Assembly (NCBI GenBank): GCA_951804985.1
Contig: OX638130.1
Location: 81,214,583 to 81,278,582 of the forward strand
From: Dryomyza anilis
Taxonomy: Eukaryota > Arthropoda > Insecta > Diptera > Dryomyzidae
Direction: 5' to 3'
DNA: 64,000 bases
Positions within the stretch are counted from its first letter, which is position 1. Each line of letters starts with the position of its first letter. Below the pieces are notes generated by a model. It did no database searches, was not told where the DNA came from, and saw only the letters and a list, made by a program, of their open reading frames with translations. The position numbers and the translations under genes are program-made. Shown here in pieces: positions 25,500 through 36,690 of this stretch.

Positions 25500-26871
25500 A
25501 ACTACAATGAAAAAGTACATTATCACAAAGAATATTTCGTTAAAATTGGACCAATGTAACTGTTCATTGTCACAAAGAATCTTCGGTAATACTTCAATGT
25601 ACAAATTCATTGAATTACAATGTACGGATCATTAAACAGAATGACAAATATTCATATTCACAATGAATATTTCATTAGCTATATTGAATGCGAGAGTTCA
25701 CTGTCGCTATGAATCGAATGCATACTGTAAAGAACGAGATTATAAACGCAAAATGAATTATGAATTCAGAAAGTTTTGTTTTAATTTTTTCATTAAATAT
25801 AAAAGTATTAATTCGCAATTTGTCGCAGCTTTGTGCGAATTAAATAAATGTTTTTTGTAGCTGTACAAGTTTTTGAAGAGCAGAGCGCACTAACGCTACT
25901 AGAAACGAACACGAAAAACGAACATGAAATATGTCTACTGCAGTATTGCAATGAATATAATTCATTGAAGTATGAAAAAATTCATTAAATTTATTTCTGC
26001 GTATTAATCATTAAATTCACAAACAAGTTACAAGACAATGTACATTGCCACAATGTGTCTTGCATTTGCCTCTATGAACAGGATTCGTTAATATTATGAA
26101 CCAGTTTATTTTCTGTGTAAATGTAGGAAACCGGTTTCCTCTTATTAATGTAGTAAATTCCAACGAATGTGCAAAAATAAAATTTACACACAAAAGTATG
26201 TAAAACTAGTACACATCTGTAGTGTCAAAATACAATTTTATGAGTGTAAAAAATACACACAAAACCCTGTATTTATTCACATAATGCGTGTTAAAAAAAG
26301 CACAACAGAACGGGTAGTTTTTAAGGTTAAATATTATTAGAAAACTTTATATCATCTAAACAAGGCGGATTCAGCAAATGTGAAAAAAAATCTGTACACA
26401 AAATGAAAAAGTTCACAACTGTTTAACGAATGTCCGCAAACATGAATGAAAATCTTGGGAGATGTCATTTCAATTGCACACAAATTAAATTCACATTCAC
26501 CAACAATCCGCCCCTTGCATATTTATTTTATTTAAAAAATGCAAGTTTTCTTTTCTGTCGAGTCTTCTAAAATAGCGCAGACAAGCGTGTTCGCGTCAGC
26601 TAATGATCTTGTTACACATATATGTGAGTGAGCTAGTCGTCATTTTTACACACTTCATTGTGTTTATATACAAAACATTGCAGAATCTGTAAATTTACTA
26701 TTTTAAAAGTGCGATTCAGCTCATAACAGTTCATTTGTGTAAAATAACATATTTTTCATGAAAAACACGTCAGATGTTCATTTTTACGGACGTATTAGTG
26801 TTTTTATTTGAAAAAATGAGTAAATTAACTAAAATAAATGTAGCAAATTCACTACTCTTAAATCAGATTTC
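25500..26871. other. non-coding stretch
   Basis: From 25520 to 25720 there are repeated words such as CACAAAGAAT, ATTCATTG and CAATGTAC. TTTATTTTCTGTGTA near 26115 looks like a right element end, but its left partner is not clear. No gene recognised. Confidence 0.4.
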
Positions 26872-27465
26872 TTAGAGTGTAGTCAAGTTCGAGCAACTCT
26901 TGACAAAGTCTGGGAATCTGGTGAAGGTTGTGGTCATAGTGGTTAATGTTGTGTTCACACACTCGTTAGCATCAGAGGGAACCTTCTGGATTAGAGCTAA
27001 ATCATTTTTAATTTGCTCATTCAAGGTCATGAACTTATTCAGCAGGTTCCAGAAGCAGTTCCAACCATTTTATTTATTCTCTGTAACTTCCGTATCGTAA
27101 CTGGCATTATTGCAAACCTGGTCATTGACATTGAGGATGGCATCAACATCAATTTTTGCAAGCGTTGATGACATCCTGAAGCTAACTGTACCACCACAGG
27201 CTTGAATACCATCGATACATTTTTGGCCAGAATTCTTCATATTGACTGCACCTTGAATGGAGCAATTTAAGCCTTTCAGTGTACCCAACGGACAATTGAA
27301 CACACAGTAGATGGCACTGAAGATGCCATAAGGTTCCACCTCTACAATGTCCTCTTGAGCGTGGTATTCTACATCGAATTCATCGGCTGCTGTATATGCA
27401 TTAACCACTGAGGGCAATATATTTATATATTAATCCTGCTTACAGATGCCACAGACAAAGTTCAT
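26872..27465 (-). pseudogene. decayed copy of the seven-cysteine secreted family
   Basis: Clearly homologous to the intact genes at 34.1, 41.6, 47.0 and 50.1 kb and closest to the 41.6 kb copy (shared GLNCSIQGAVNMKNS and QKVPSD). The signal exon is cut down by about 25 bases but still has a donor-like GTAAGC (27443-27438). The acceptor CCCTCAG is kept. In the main exon an in-frame TAA (about 27070) interrupts the protein just before the conserved GWNCFW, and small deletions around 27180 shift the frame out and back, losing one cysteine. The frame then runs to a stop at 26874-26872. No TATA box was seen in front. Breaks in every part of the gene make function unlikely. Confidence 0.88.
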
Positions 27466-27867
27466 CAATAAATACATAAATCACCGTGAATTTCAGTTTT
27501 GACTTGAGTCGAACAACAGTTAAAAATGACTAATGGTCATTTGTGAGTACTATCAAATTCATTGTTTTAATTTGAATATTCACAGTGATTTTGCAAATTT
27601 TACAATCTTCTGATTATTCAAATTATTATCGCAAATAAAGCATGTTTATTATAGATATGTCATTTTGAAAATACTATTTTCATTAAGTACTATTTATTTA
27701 TTGTTATTGAGTAAAACGGATATGCATATTTAAAAAATATACTGATTAAAAGAAATCTGCATTCAATCGCCCTGATTATTTCCAGCAAATAAAGTTTTTT
27801 TTTTAACTTCACGTCGGAATAGTTCAAAACCAACAGTCATGGTAAAATAGTTTGTTTGGTAGGCAAA

Positions 27868-29075
27868 TATGGGCGGTAAGTGAAAAAAACGAAAAAAAAT
27901 TATTGCAGAAATCGATAGCAGACATCGTTTGAAATCGAATGGTACCATTTGAAACCAAAAGGTTTATTGCGGAAATCGATAGCGGACTTCATTAGATGCA
28001 TAATGGTGAAAACCGCATTTAGGACCCAAAAATTTGTATTTCGGAAATCGATGGAAATATCATTGGAAGACTAATAGTTCGTGACCCTCAAAAAGGGGTC
28101 AAAGGGGACCCATTTTTATACCCTACACTAAGAGTGAAAGGGTATATTCAGTTTGGTACGCCGTTTGTAACACCCAGAAGGAAGCATCTCCGGTATGAAA
28201 AAGTATATATATTCTTGATCAGCATGACATCCTGAGTCGATTTAGCGATGTCCGTCTGTCCGTCTGTCTGTCTGTTGAAATCCCTACTACTTTTAAAATT
28301 GAAGAGCTAGATAAATGAAATTTATAACTTAGATTACTAATATACCTACGCTGTATGTGCGAAAATTGGCAAGATCGGTCCATTGTGACCTATGATCCGA
28401 CCACTTATGTTCAAATACCTCATATAAAATGTACATATAAAGATCAATTTTTATGTATACGTGCTTAGGTAAACTTTTTTGGTCAAATATATATTGACAT
28501 CATGCTCAAATACATTATAATATTGTTTTCCGACGAAAAGACTTGTCGTTCACAAAAAAAAAATCGAAATTCGGTACACCTACCCATTTGTAAATATGGG
28601 TATCAAATGAATGGAAATTCTTCAGCGATTGAATGTTTGTAGGTATTTTCAGGATTCGTATATACATATGTGTAGGGTATTTATTGTAGGCTTAGACCGA
28701 CTATAATTTTGATAATCCTAACTATCATAATTACACCTACTTTAAAATTTCCCATGTGATCTAACCTTCCCAACTGGTTTCTTATTGAAATCGACAACAT
28801 CATTAGACGGTTAATTTTAACCTTAGGAGTAGTTAGTGATACCCAAAAGGGGCTCAAAACCGCATTTATGTACCATTACATCTAATGATGTCCTCTAAGG
28901 ATTTCCCAAATAAAATTAATAAGGTCATAAATGCGGTTTTGATTCCCTTCAGGGGGACCGCTCCTTTTGGAAGTCACGGACCACTCCAAATGGTACCCTT
29001 CGATTTCCAATGATGTCTGCTATCAATTTCTGCAATAATTTTTTTCGATATTTTTTTCACTTTTCACCCACTTTT
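27868..29075. mobile_element. foldback element with an internal dispersed repeat
   Basis: About 80 bp at the left (AAAAATTATTGCAGAAATCG, GATAGCAGACATC, AATGGTACCATTT) recur in reverse at about 28985-29068. Further inward, AAACCGCATTTA words are also opposed. The copy of the GGGTATA repeat at 28119-28786 occupies the middle. The outer ends are not sharp. Confidence 0.65.
28119..28786 (+). repeat. GGGTATA-type dispersed repeat, copy 1
   Basis: Begins TACCCTACACTAAGAGTGAA and AGGGTATATTCAG. It continues with an AGAAGGAAGC block, TATATTCTTGATCAGCATGA, a GTCCGTCTGTCTGTC run, and ends in GATCTAACCTTCCCAACTGG. Copy 2, in reverse, is at 39814-40545; pieces lie at 41025-41420, 43720-45470 and 49840-49930. 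Sequences of this general type (GAAGGAAGC, then TTGATCAG, then GTCCGTCTGTC) are familiar dispersed repeats in Drosophila; that link is from memory. Confidence 0.8.
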
Positions 29076-29087
29076 CAGGAAATTTCC

Positions 29088-29310
29088 ATTCGGAGAAAGG
29101 AAATTTCCATTTTCAGGGACATTTCCATTTGGAGAAGTGTTCATTTCGAGGAAGTGTCCGTTCGGAAATGTCCATTCGGAAATGTCCATTCGGGGAAATG
29201 TCTTTCGGGGAAATGTCTTTCGGGGAAATGGTTTCTGGGAAATGGCTTCGGGGAAATGTCTTTCGGAGTAATGGCTTTCGGGGAAGTGTCCTGCATCGGC
29301 AGATATTGTA
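29088..29310. repeat. 15-16 bp minisatellite (GGGGAAATGTCTTTC)n
   Basis: About 14 units, first TTCCATTCGGAGAAA-like, then GGAAATGTCCATTC, then GGGGAAATGTCTTTC. The 15-bp periodicity keeps a GEMSF-type frame open on the plus strand and a HFPER-type frame on the minus strand. I do not consider either a gene. Confidence 0.85.
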
Positions 29311-29713
29311 ACGCCCCTTTAGGATGAGTCCCCTTTATGGACAAGTAAATATATTCTTGATCAGCATTACTTCCCGTCTACGTCTGTCTGTATTGCTGTC
29401 TGTCTGAAATCACGGTAACTTGAAAAGTTCTGGTCAGAAAGCGATGACATTTTGTTTCAATATGTTTAAGTAAAAAATGTTTCTGTTTTAGGAGATGAGC
29501 CAAGTCGGTCAACGGACATAAACATTTTATTTAAATATTTTTGTAATAAAAACGTAATTTTTCATACAAAAAAACTCAACTAAATTAAATATATTTAAAT
29601 TCATGTATTAAAAAATAATAAGGAATTATTATAGACATATTTTGAACAATATTTTTTCGAAAATTACCATAATTATATAATATGTGCAAATGCTGGAACA
29701 TTTATATATTCTA

Positions 29714-30830
29714 CACTCAGAAGAAAATGTCCCATTAAGTACTTATGGTACGATTATTGATCTTATGGTTCATGTATTAGTAGTTTTTTCTTTTTAAATC
29801 AAAAGTTTTCTTATTAATTTGACAGTATTCGAAAAATTCAGCACCATAAATTTAAATATTTCAATATTTGTATTTTTAATAGAATAAATACTATTATTTT
29901 AATGGTTTCCTCCTATAATAATAAAAGTGTCATAAAATACAAAAACACGAATAAAAACATGTTCGTTTTGTGCATCATTCTGCGTGTTTGCTCAAAATGG
30001 TCGTTTGCATTTTTTGTGATAATCTAATCCACATTATTAAACGCGTCATTGGTAAGGTCTCAATGTATTTAATGTAAATTCATTATATTTAAACTTAATT
30101 TTTGTTTATTACAGAAAATAAATAACACATCGAACTTCTATTATGGCAACGGAATCAAAATTATATGCAGACTCAAGTATTACAATCAATTATTGGAAAC
30201 TGAAGCGAACATTAAATGTTTAATAACCTTTTGCAACGAGAAGTGTCTTTTTATGTGTGTGATATATAAACGTGTTTGTGTTTGCACAAAATGGTCACAT
30301 GCATTTTTTGTAATAATCCACATAATGAAACGCAACATTGGTAAGGACTTAATGTATTTAATGTAAATTCATTGCATTTAACCATTTTCTATTTATTACA
30401 GATAATAAATAATAAATGGAATGTCGACGGACTCTCTAAATGTAGAATAAAGCATTGTAAACTGAAGCGAACATTGAATTTTGCAACGAGAAGTGTCCAT
30501 TTATGTGTGTAATTTTTTCAAAGTTAATTTCAGTTTCGACATTTAATTAAAATAAATTATATATTAAATCCACTTTTGTTTTAATAAATTATTAGGAAAA
30601 TGTAATTAGCCTATACTATAAAATTAATTATTCGTATTATTAAATATTTATAGGTTTTGCTTATTGTAATTAAAGGAACACATTATAAAATTTATGGTAC
30701 AACAAAATATTGTATTAACAGTTCCAATATTACTGAATTAATGAGACGCATCTTATTGACCAATGTTAATAGTATAAATTATTGTTTTTCTATTGAAATA
30801 CTATTAATTTACCATGATTTTTTCTGGGTG
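29714..30830 (+). mobile_element. TA-flanked M-type element, copy 3
   Basis: Starts CACTCAGAAGAAAATGT and ends TTTTTTCTGGGTG, with TA on both sides (29712-29713, 30831-30832). Same family as the copies at 18.0 and 19.0 kb, in the opposite orientation. It is longer because an internal part of about 245-290 bp is duplicated in tandem. Each half has its own donor and acceptor pair (30052-30114 and 30341-30401). Confidence 0.85.
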
Positions 30831-30832
30831 TA

Positions 30833-32210
30833 GTACCTGCGTAATACAAAGTAATATTAAGTTTTTCTTTCAAATTTTATTACATTCATAATACAATTAA
30901 ATAAAAAATATTTACTTCAATATTAAATAAAAATTAGCTTTGTTAAAGTTAAAAAACTAGTCAATATTTAGTGTTGTTAATCGTTTAGTGTAAATGATGA
31001 CATCTAATTTTAAACTTGTTTTTTAAAATAAATGTTTTTATTTGCCTAAATGTAAATTAAAGACTAAATTTAATAAAATTCACCCCTGAAGATGTAGGAA
31101 TAAAACCAACGAAACGTAGCGAAAAGAAATAAAGTTTTTTCATTTACAATTAAAAACATCGGACCAATAGAGCCTACAAATATTAAAATAATTGGAGCAA
31201 TTAAAAAGTATTTAATTTAAATAATTCAATTCAAAAAATGTATTTTATACGTCTACTTTTGGATATACAAATTACAAAAAGCAGTATTTTTAAACTAATT
31301 GACCTTAAGGACATCAAAACAATTTATTATTTATGCAGGTAAATTTACTATCGTCCTCAAACGTATAAAACATCGACATGCAAGGGTAACCGATAGTTTT
31401 TATATTCTCTATTCATATCATATTTGTACACCGACCAAATATTATCTATATCAAATTTGTTTATACAAAATAAGTCTATTTGTCTACACGTACAATACTT
31501 ATATTTTAATCCACAATTAATTGGCTCACACGTAATTTATTTGATATCAATGTACGCCATTCATTTTGAAATACTTAGCTAAATGTCTCATAAGCTTCAT
31601 TTATTGTTATCAAAATTTGGAGTTCATTATATCAATTGCTGTCAATAGCATACATATTGTTATTTTTTGTGGTACCAAAAAGTACTACTTGAAGATAATC
31701 TTAATATCGAACAAATTTGAAATATTGAAGTATATACAGCTGCGCTATCATTGCAAATATATCTACGAAGTTATGAATATCACCAAGTGTGGCAATTTTA
31801 TGTGATGAATTATGTTCAATTTTGATTGCACAGTGCATTTGCACTAATTAATCTATAAAGGCAATGACTCTAATAATTTATAAAATTCTATAAGTTTCCT
31901 TTAGAATTAATAAAAATAAATTGTAGATAAAATTTTAAACGATGACTAACTTTTTAGGCGTAAACAATTTAAGAAAAATTTGTTTATAGTCGATAATTAA
32001 ATTTATCGATAACGAAAATGTTCTCAATTATCATCTACAAAAATACATATTGTTTAAAATAGGTTGGGTTGGTCATTTCGAATTTTTGGGAATTATGAAA
32101 ATATAATCGGCTCATGTTTTGAATATCTTTGTTCAACTTCCCGAGTGGGGTAACCAAATAATAATTCTCCGCCAAAACAACTTTTCTCAAAGACAATTCT
32201 TTCTCAGACT
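30833..32210. other. non-coding stretch
   Basis: AT-rich with no supported gene. The short frames at about 31300-31800 are low-complexity and lack splice or domain evidence. Confidence 0.45.
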
Positions 32211-32211
32211 G

Positions 32212-32340
32212 CGCTTCTCCGTAGAATTATTCCCAGTAGAAATCTTCCCCGTAAAAAGAACGCTTTCCAGTAGAATTCTTCCCGTAGAATTCATCCCGGT
32301 AAAAATTTTCCCGGTAGAATTCTTCCCAGTAGAAGTTTTA
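32212..32340. repeat. 15-bp minisatellite (GTAGAATTCTTCCCG)n
   Basis: Seven or eight units of GTAGAATTCTTCCCG with variants, in frame as a PVEFF-type repeat. It abuts a second, different 15-bp array. Confidence 0.8.
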
Positions 32341-33215
32341 GTGTGGTGGGTTTTAATGTGGTGAGTTTCGGTGTGGTGAGTTTAGGTGTGGTGAATTATG
32401 GTGTGGTTAGTTTGAGTGTGGTAAGTTTTAGTGTGGTGAGTTTTGCTGTGGTGAGTTTTAGTATGGTGAGTTTTGGTGTGGTGAGTTTTAGTGGGGTGAG
32501 TTTTGGTGTGGTAAATTTTAGTGTGGTGAGTTTAAGTGTGGTAAGTTTTAGTGTGGTGAATTATAGTGTGGTGGGTTTTAGTGGTGAATTATAGGGTGAA
32601 TTTTAGTGTGGCGAGTTTTGGTGTGGTAAGTTTTAGTGTGGTGAATTTTAGTGTGGTGAGTTTTAGTGGTGAATTATTAGTGTGGTGAGTTTTAGTGTGG
32701 TGAATTATAGTGTGGCGGGTTTTAGTGTGGTGAATTTTAGTGTAGTGAGTTTTAGTGTGGTGAATTATAGTGTGGTGGGTTTTAGTGTTGTGAATTTTAG
32801 TGTGGCGAGTTTGATTGTGGTGAGTTTTAGTGTGATGAAGTTTAATGTGATGAATTTTATTGTGGTGAGTTTAAGTGTGGTGGGTTTTAGTGTGGTGAAT
32901 TTTAGTGCGGTGAGTTTTAGTGTGGTGAATTTTAGTGAGGTGAGTTTTATTGTGTTGAATTATAGTGTGGTGGGTTTTAGCGTGGTGAATTTTAGGGTGA
33001 ATTTTAGTGTGGCGAGTTTTAGTGTGGTGAATTTTAGTATGTTGAATTCTTGTGTGGTGAGTTTTAGTGTGGTGAATTTTAGTGAGGTGAGTATTAGTGT
33101 GATGAGTTTTAATGTGGTGAGTTTTATTGAGGTGAGTTTTAGTGTGGGGAATTTTAGTGTGGTCAATTTTATTCTGGTGAGTTTTAGTGTGTTGAGTTTT
33201 AGTGTGGTGTGTTTG
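32341..33215. repeat. 15-bp minisatellite (AGTGTGGTGAGTTTT)n, ~58 units
   Basis: About 875 bp of AGTGTGGTGAGTTTT with AATTTT, AATTAT and GGGTTT variants. All plus-strand frames translate as short repeats such as VVSFS, and only a few small indels interrupt it. There is no start context, splice site or non-repeat flank that would make it a gene. Similar GTGGTGA motifs occur at 1.1-1.6 kb, so this is probably the core of a dispersed composite repeat. Confidence 0.9.
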
Positions 33216-34000
33216 TTTTTCTTTTTCTTTCTTTTTTTTTGTTTTTCCTTTAGTTTGGATTGTAGTTTTATGTGATTGGTTTTGTATTTGTTTTGTGCTT
33301 TTGCTTTTTTCCTTTTAATTTTTTTTTTGTATTTGAGTTTTTTGTATCATGTTCGTAGCTGGTGAAAGTGCCGAGTTATATCGTATTGAAAGTTTAGGTT
33401 GTATAGGAGGTGCCACGCCTCTTTGTCCAATCCCGTCCTTATATAGCCTATCATTCCTTCCAGACCATACCGCATCTGTGGTTAAAATTTCAAGAAAATC
33501 GGATCAGCCGTTTAGACGGAGAAGCGGAACAAACGTGATTGCTTTTGTTTTTGTATTTTTGCTTTTGTTTTGTTTTGTGCTTTTGATTTTTTGCTTTTAA
33601 TTTTTTTTTTGTATTTGAGTTTTTTGTTTCGTGTTCGTAGCTGGTGAAAGTGCCGAGTTATATCGTAATGGTTTTGTTTTTGTATTTTTGCTTTTGTTTT
33701 GTGCTTTTGATTTTTTGCATTTAATTTTTTTTTTGTATTTGAGTTTTTTGTTTCATGTTCGTAGCTGGTGAAAGTGCCGAGTTATATCGTATTGAATGTT
33801 TAGGTTGTATAGGAGGTTCTACGCCTCTTTGTCCAATCCCGCCCATATATAGCCTATCCTTCCTTCCAGACCATACCGCATCTGTGGTCAAAATTTCAAG
33901 AAAATCGGGTCAGCCGTTTAGTCGGAGAAGCGGAACAAACAAACAAATAAACAAACAAAAGGACAAACCAACAAAGAGATTTATTATTTTAATAGGATAG
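33216..34000. repeat. T-rich tract with duplicated dispersed segment
   Basis: TTTTG/TTTTC low-complexity DNA with a segment of about 185 bp present at 33346-33530 and again at 33752-33940, plus a fragment at 33630-33668. The segment contains GTAGCTGGTGAAAGTGCCGA, GGTGCCACGCCTCTTTGTCC and AATTTCAAGAAAATCGG. It ends in (AAACAAAC)n-like sequence after the second copy, as 3' ends of non-LTR elements often do. It resembles the reverse of the Helitron interior near 39 kb. Confidence 0.65.
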
Positions 34001-34126
34001 GATGATAAATATATGATTAATATAATTCTCAATAAAGTTCATTTTGTAAACTTTATACAGACTTGTCTCAATAAATAATAATACTAGTTTTATATTGTGT
34101 TTCAAATTATATTTATTTTCAGTTTT

Positions 34127-34832
34127 TTAATCCCTTTTTAAGTTAGTTAACTTGGAGCAGCTGACTACAAAGGAAGGGAACCCGGTGAAAGTGTTGGATA
34201 GATTGCTCAATGCGGTGTTTACACACTGGTTAGCTCCAGTGCCAATGGTGGGCACCTTCTTAATCAGTGCAATTGCGTTTTGGATTTGCTTCCTCAAGGT
34301 CATAAACTTCTTCAACAATTTCCAGAAGCATGACCAGCCAGTCTTCTTGGTGTCATCGGTAACGGTGTCATCAGCACCGTTATTGCACACCGCCGAGTTC
34401 ACGTGGACGATATCATTAGCGGTGCTGATGACATTTTTGCATGCGGTGATGACATTCTGCACCTGTTGGCTAACTGCGCCACCACAGGCTTCAACATCAT
34501 TGATGAACTTTTGGGCGGCATGTTCCATGTTGACTGCACCCTGAATGGCGCAATTGACACCCTTCAATGAACGCAAAACATTCTTCATAACCAGGTAAAT
34601 GCTGCTGAAAGCGCCGTAGGATTCTGCATCCATGAAATCATCGGCCAATTCATGAGAAATGAAATCGATGTCGACTTCATTAACTGATGCAAAGTTGCCA
34701 GTAGCATTGGCCTAATATGAGAAAAAAAGATATAATTCGTAATGGGTTTTTCTAGCAGTTCGAATAGTTGGTACTCACGGTAACAGCCACCAGGCAAAGC
34801 CCGGCCACAAATGCCAAGACAGCGAATTTCAT
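34127..34832 (-). CDS. secreted seven-cysteine protein, family copy A
   Basis: Two exons: 34832-34779 (18 codons, hydrophobic signal starting MKFAVLAFVAGLCLVAV) and 34711-34127, separated by a 67-bp phase-0 GTGAGT-AG intron; 212 residues in all. Predicted cleavage lies near ANA, just after the splice junction. The mature part is rich in helix-forming residues with seven cysteines in the order NCA, ACG, ACK, VCNN, W(S/N)CFW, QCV, SCS. It shares QGAVNM, KKVPTIGTGA and FTGFP with its paralogues. It ends TNLKRD, longer than the KLTS of the others. A TATA box is at 34887-34895 and AATAAA at 34112-34117. I do not recognise the family with certainty; small secreted fly families of DUF725/TsetseEP kind are a possibility to test. 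Function unknown. Confidence 0.88.
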
Positions 34833-34886
34833 GTTTGTTTTGTAAACCGCTTAAAGGCTAATTGAGTTTTTGAAGTCATAACCTGC

Positions 34887-34895
34887 CTTTATATA
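34887..34895 (-). promoter_or_regulatory. TATA box of family copy A
   Basis: TATATAAAG on the minus strand, about 55 bp upstream of the ATG at 34832. The other three intact paralogues have a TATA box in the same relative place. Confidence 0.7.
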
Positions 34896-34899
34896 TGTA

Positions 34900-35512
34900 T
34901 AAAAGTCTTATGTGGGCATTTTCGGATAAGTAAAATAATTACGAACAGTGCCGGATTAACTTGATCTGCAGGTGTGGGCCTAACGGTTTTGCTACAATAG
35001 AATCTTATAATAATATTTTAACATTCAGTTATTTTTTTTTTAACTGAATTGAAGAAGTTCTCTTTTATTGCCAATTTGCATATTTTGTTCTATGTTATTT
35101 TGTTAATCCTCCGTACTATTTATAGTTCCAACTAAATTGCGTTCCATATATGATATAGTCAAGTCGTAATTTATATCCTTATGTAGCATTTTAAACAAGA
35201 AAAATCATTTTTAAAGCTTTTTTCTCCAAGTAATAATATTTCTTTTTAACAAAATGTGTAACTTTTTATAAAATTTCAAATTCTTTTTGCCTATATCTGA
35301 CAAACCAAAACAAAAATAGAATTAAAAAATTTCATAATAGCAAACAAAAAAAACTGAGTATGCAGTCAAAATCAGTGATGGCGAATATTCATAATAGGTG
35401 TAATATTCATTTTTGACAGAATAGAACACGGAATTAGAAACATTTGTTTTTAATTAGTTTTAATTTTTAAAACAACTGTTCGGCAGAACAGTTTAACAAA
35501 AAAAGAAATAAT
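34900..35512. other. non-coding stretch
   Basis: No gene or element recognised upstream of family copy A apart from its TATA box. Confidence 0.45.
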
Positions 35513-35757
35513 CGGCCATGTTCCGACTTTCGTTCGAATTTCAATTGAATTTCATATAAAATTTGTAAATAACGGTTTTCAATTCAATGTCTCAGAACAA
35601 AAATTTGTTTTTTCAATGAATTCAATCAGTTTGCTTTTACTTCAACGATTTGAATTCGTTTGAAAAATACATTTTACGTATTGTGACATCGAATTCAAAA
35701 CAGTTTGTTTACAAATTTTATATGATGGGAATTCGATCGAAAGCCGGAACATGGCCG
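35513..35757. mobile_element. 245-bp MITE, CGGCCATGTTCCG ends
   Basis: CGGCCATGTTCCGACTTTCG at the left is matched by the reverse of the right end with few mismatches. Similarity continues for about 60 bp (TATAAAATTTGTAAA). The interior is AT-rich without a frame. No clear target duplication was seen. Confidence 0.75.
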
Positions 35758-36431
35758 TATATATTGATTATTTTAAGGTCATATTTTTCGGTCCATTTGT
35801 TTTGATTGATTGACACTTCAGTTATTTTTAATACCGCCTCTTAAATTTTGGCGCCCTGGGCCCTATGGTTTACTGGGCACTGATTACCAGCAAAATAAGT
35901 TATTGGCAGCTTTCTAAAAAAGAATGATTAGATTATACGAATCTTGACAATTTCAAAAACTATTTGTCTACTGATGATTATCTTTTGCAGGAATAACATC
36001 CATTTGTGTGAGAATATGTTTTATGAAGTGTCAGAAAATGTTTAAATTTTTCAACGACGTCATTTATATATGACGTCGTTAAAGTAAATTTCCGGCCAAT
36101 ACGCAAATCAATGGAAACAAACACTTTCGTTCCGTGTTGAAATTATGGTCAACGCCGAAAAAAAAATACCTTCTTCGAAATAAGTTCACCGCATCCGGTG
36201 TCAATCGGTACATATATGAGGTCAAATCGCGTCTATTTTAAATACCAAAAAACGTTCCATTGGTTAGCTCTTCTTGATTTCATGTAATTGTGATTTAAAC
36301 AGATAGATTTGCAGATAAACTAAATTGATTCAGGAGATGGCGCCGAACATGAATAATATATACATTTATTTTCGGCCACCACTCTAAACGGATAACCAAG
36401 TTGAATATATATTCAAGGACCAATTATGTAT
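35758..36431. other. non-coding stretch
   Basis: No supported feature apart from a TGACGTCGTTA/TAACGACGTCA-like inverted pair near 36055-36080. Confidence 0.4.
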
Positions 36432-36606
36432 AATAGTAATAATAATAATAATAAAATAGTTTGGCGCTACGGCGGGTGATAACTGTTCATAGGTAATGTT
36501 TTACTCTCATAGGTTTGCCATTTACTGCCGAGAGGTAGCGAGGTATAGAAAAATGTTTTCTATGAAATTATGTTGTTAGCCCCAAGCCTCGGCTCTGAGC
36601 TACCGA
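36432..36606 (-). repeat. tRNA-derived SINE, copy D, deleted
   Basis: A TAA/ATA tail, then TTTGGCGCTAC, then a jump that skips about 100 bp of the body, and on to the GCCATTTACTGCCGAGAGGTA section and a damaged tRNA head without B box. It is an old, non-functional copy. Confidence 0.75.
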
Positions 36607-36690
36607 CGCACAGTGAACAAAATAATGAAATTTTTGAAAAAAAAAAGATTTTTTTAAAATTTAATTTTCAAATTTGTTTTTTTACTGTTA

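Noticed and set aside
25111..25559. Frames with RPFGM/SPFWHD repeats.
   Set aside because: They are translations of the CATGCCAAAAGGGCGAA motif inside a palindromic element.
32343..33275. Open frame of about 200 codons with VVSFS repeats.
   Set aside because: Pure 15-bp minisatellite; all frames look alike and it runs into a T-rich tract.
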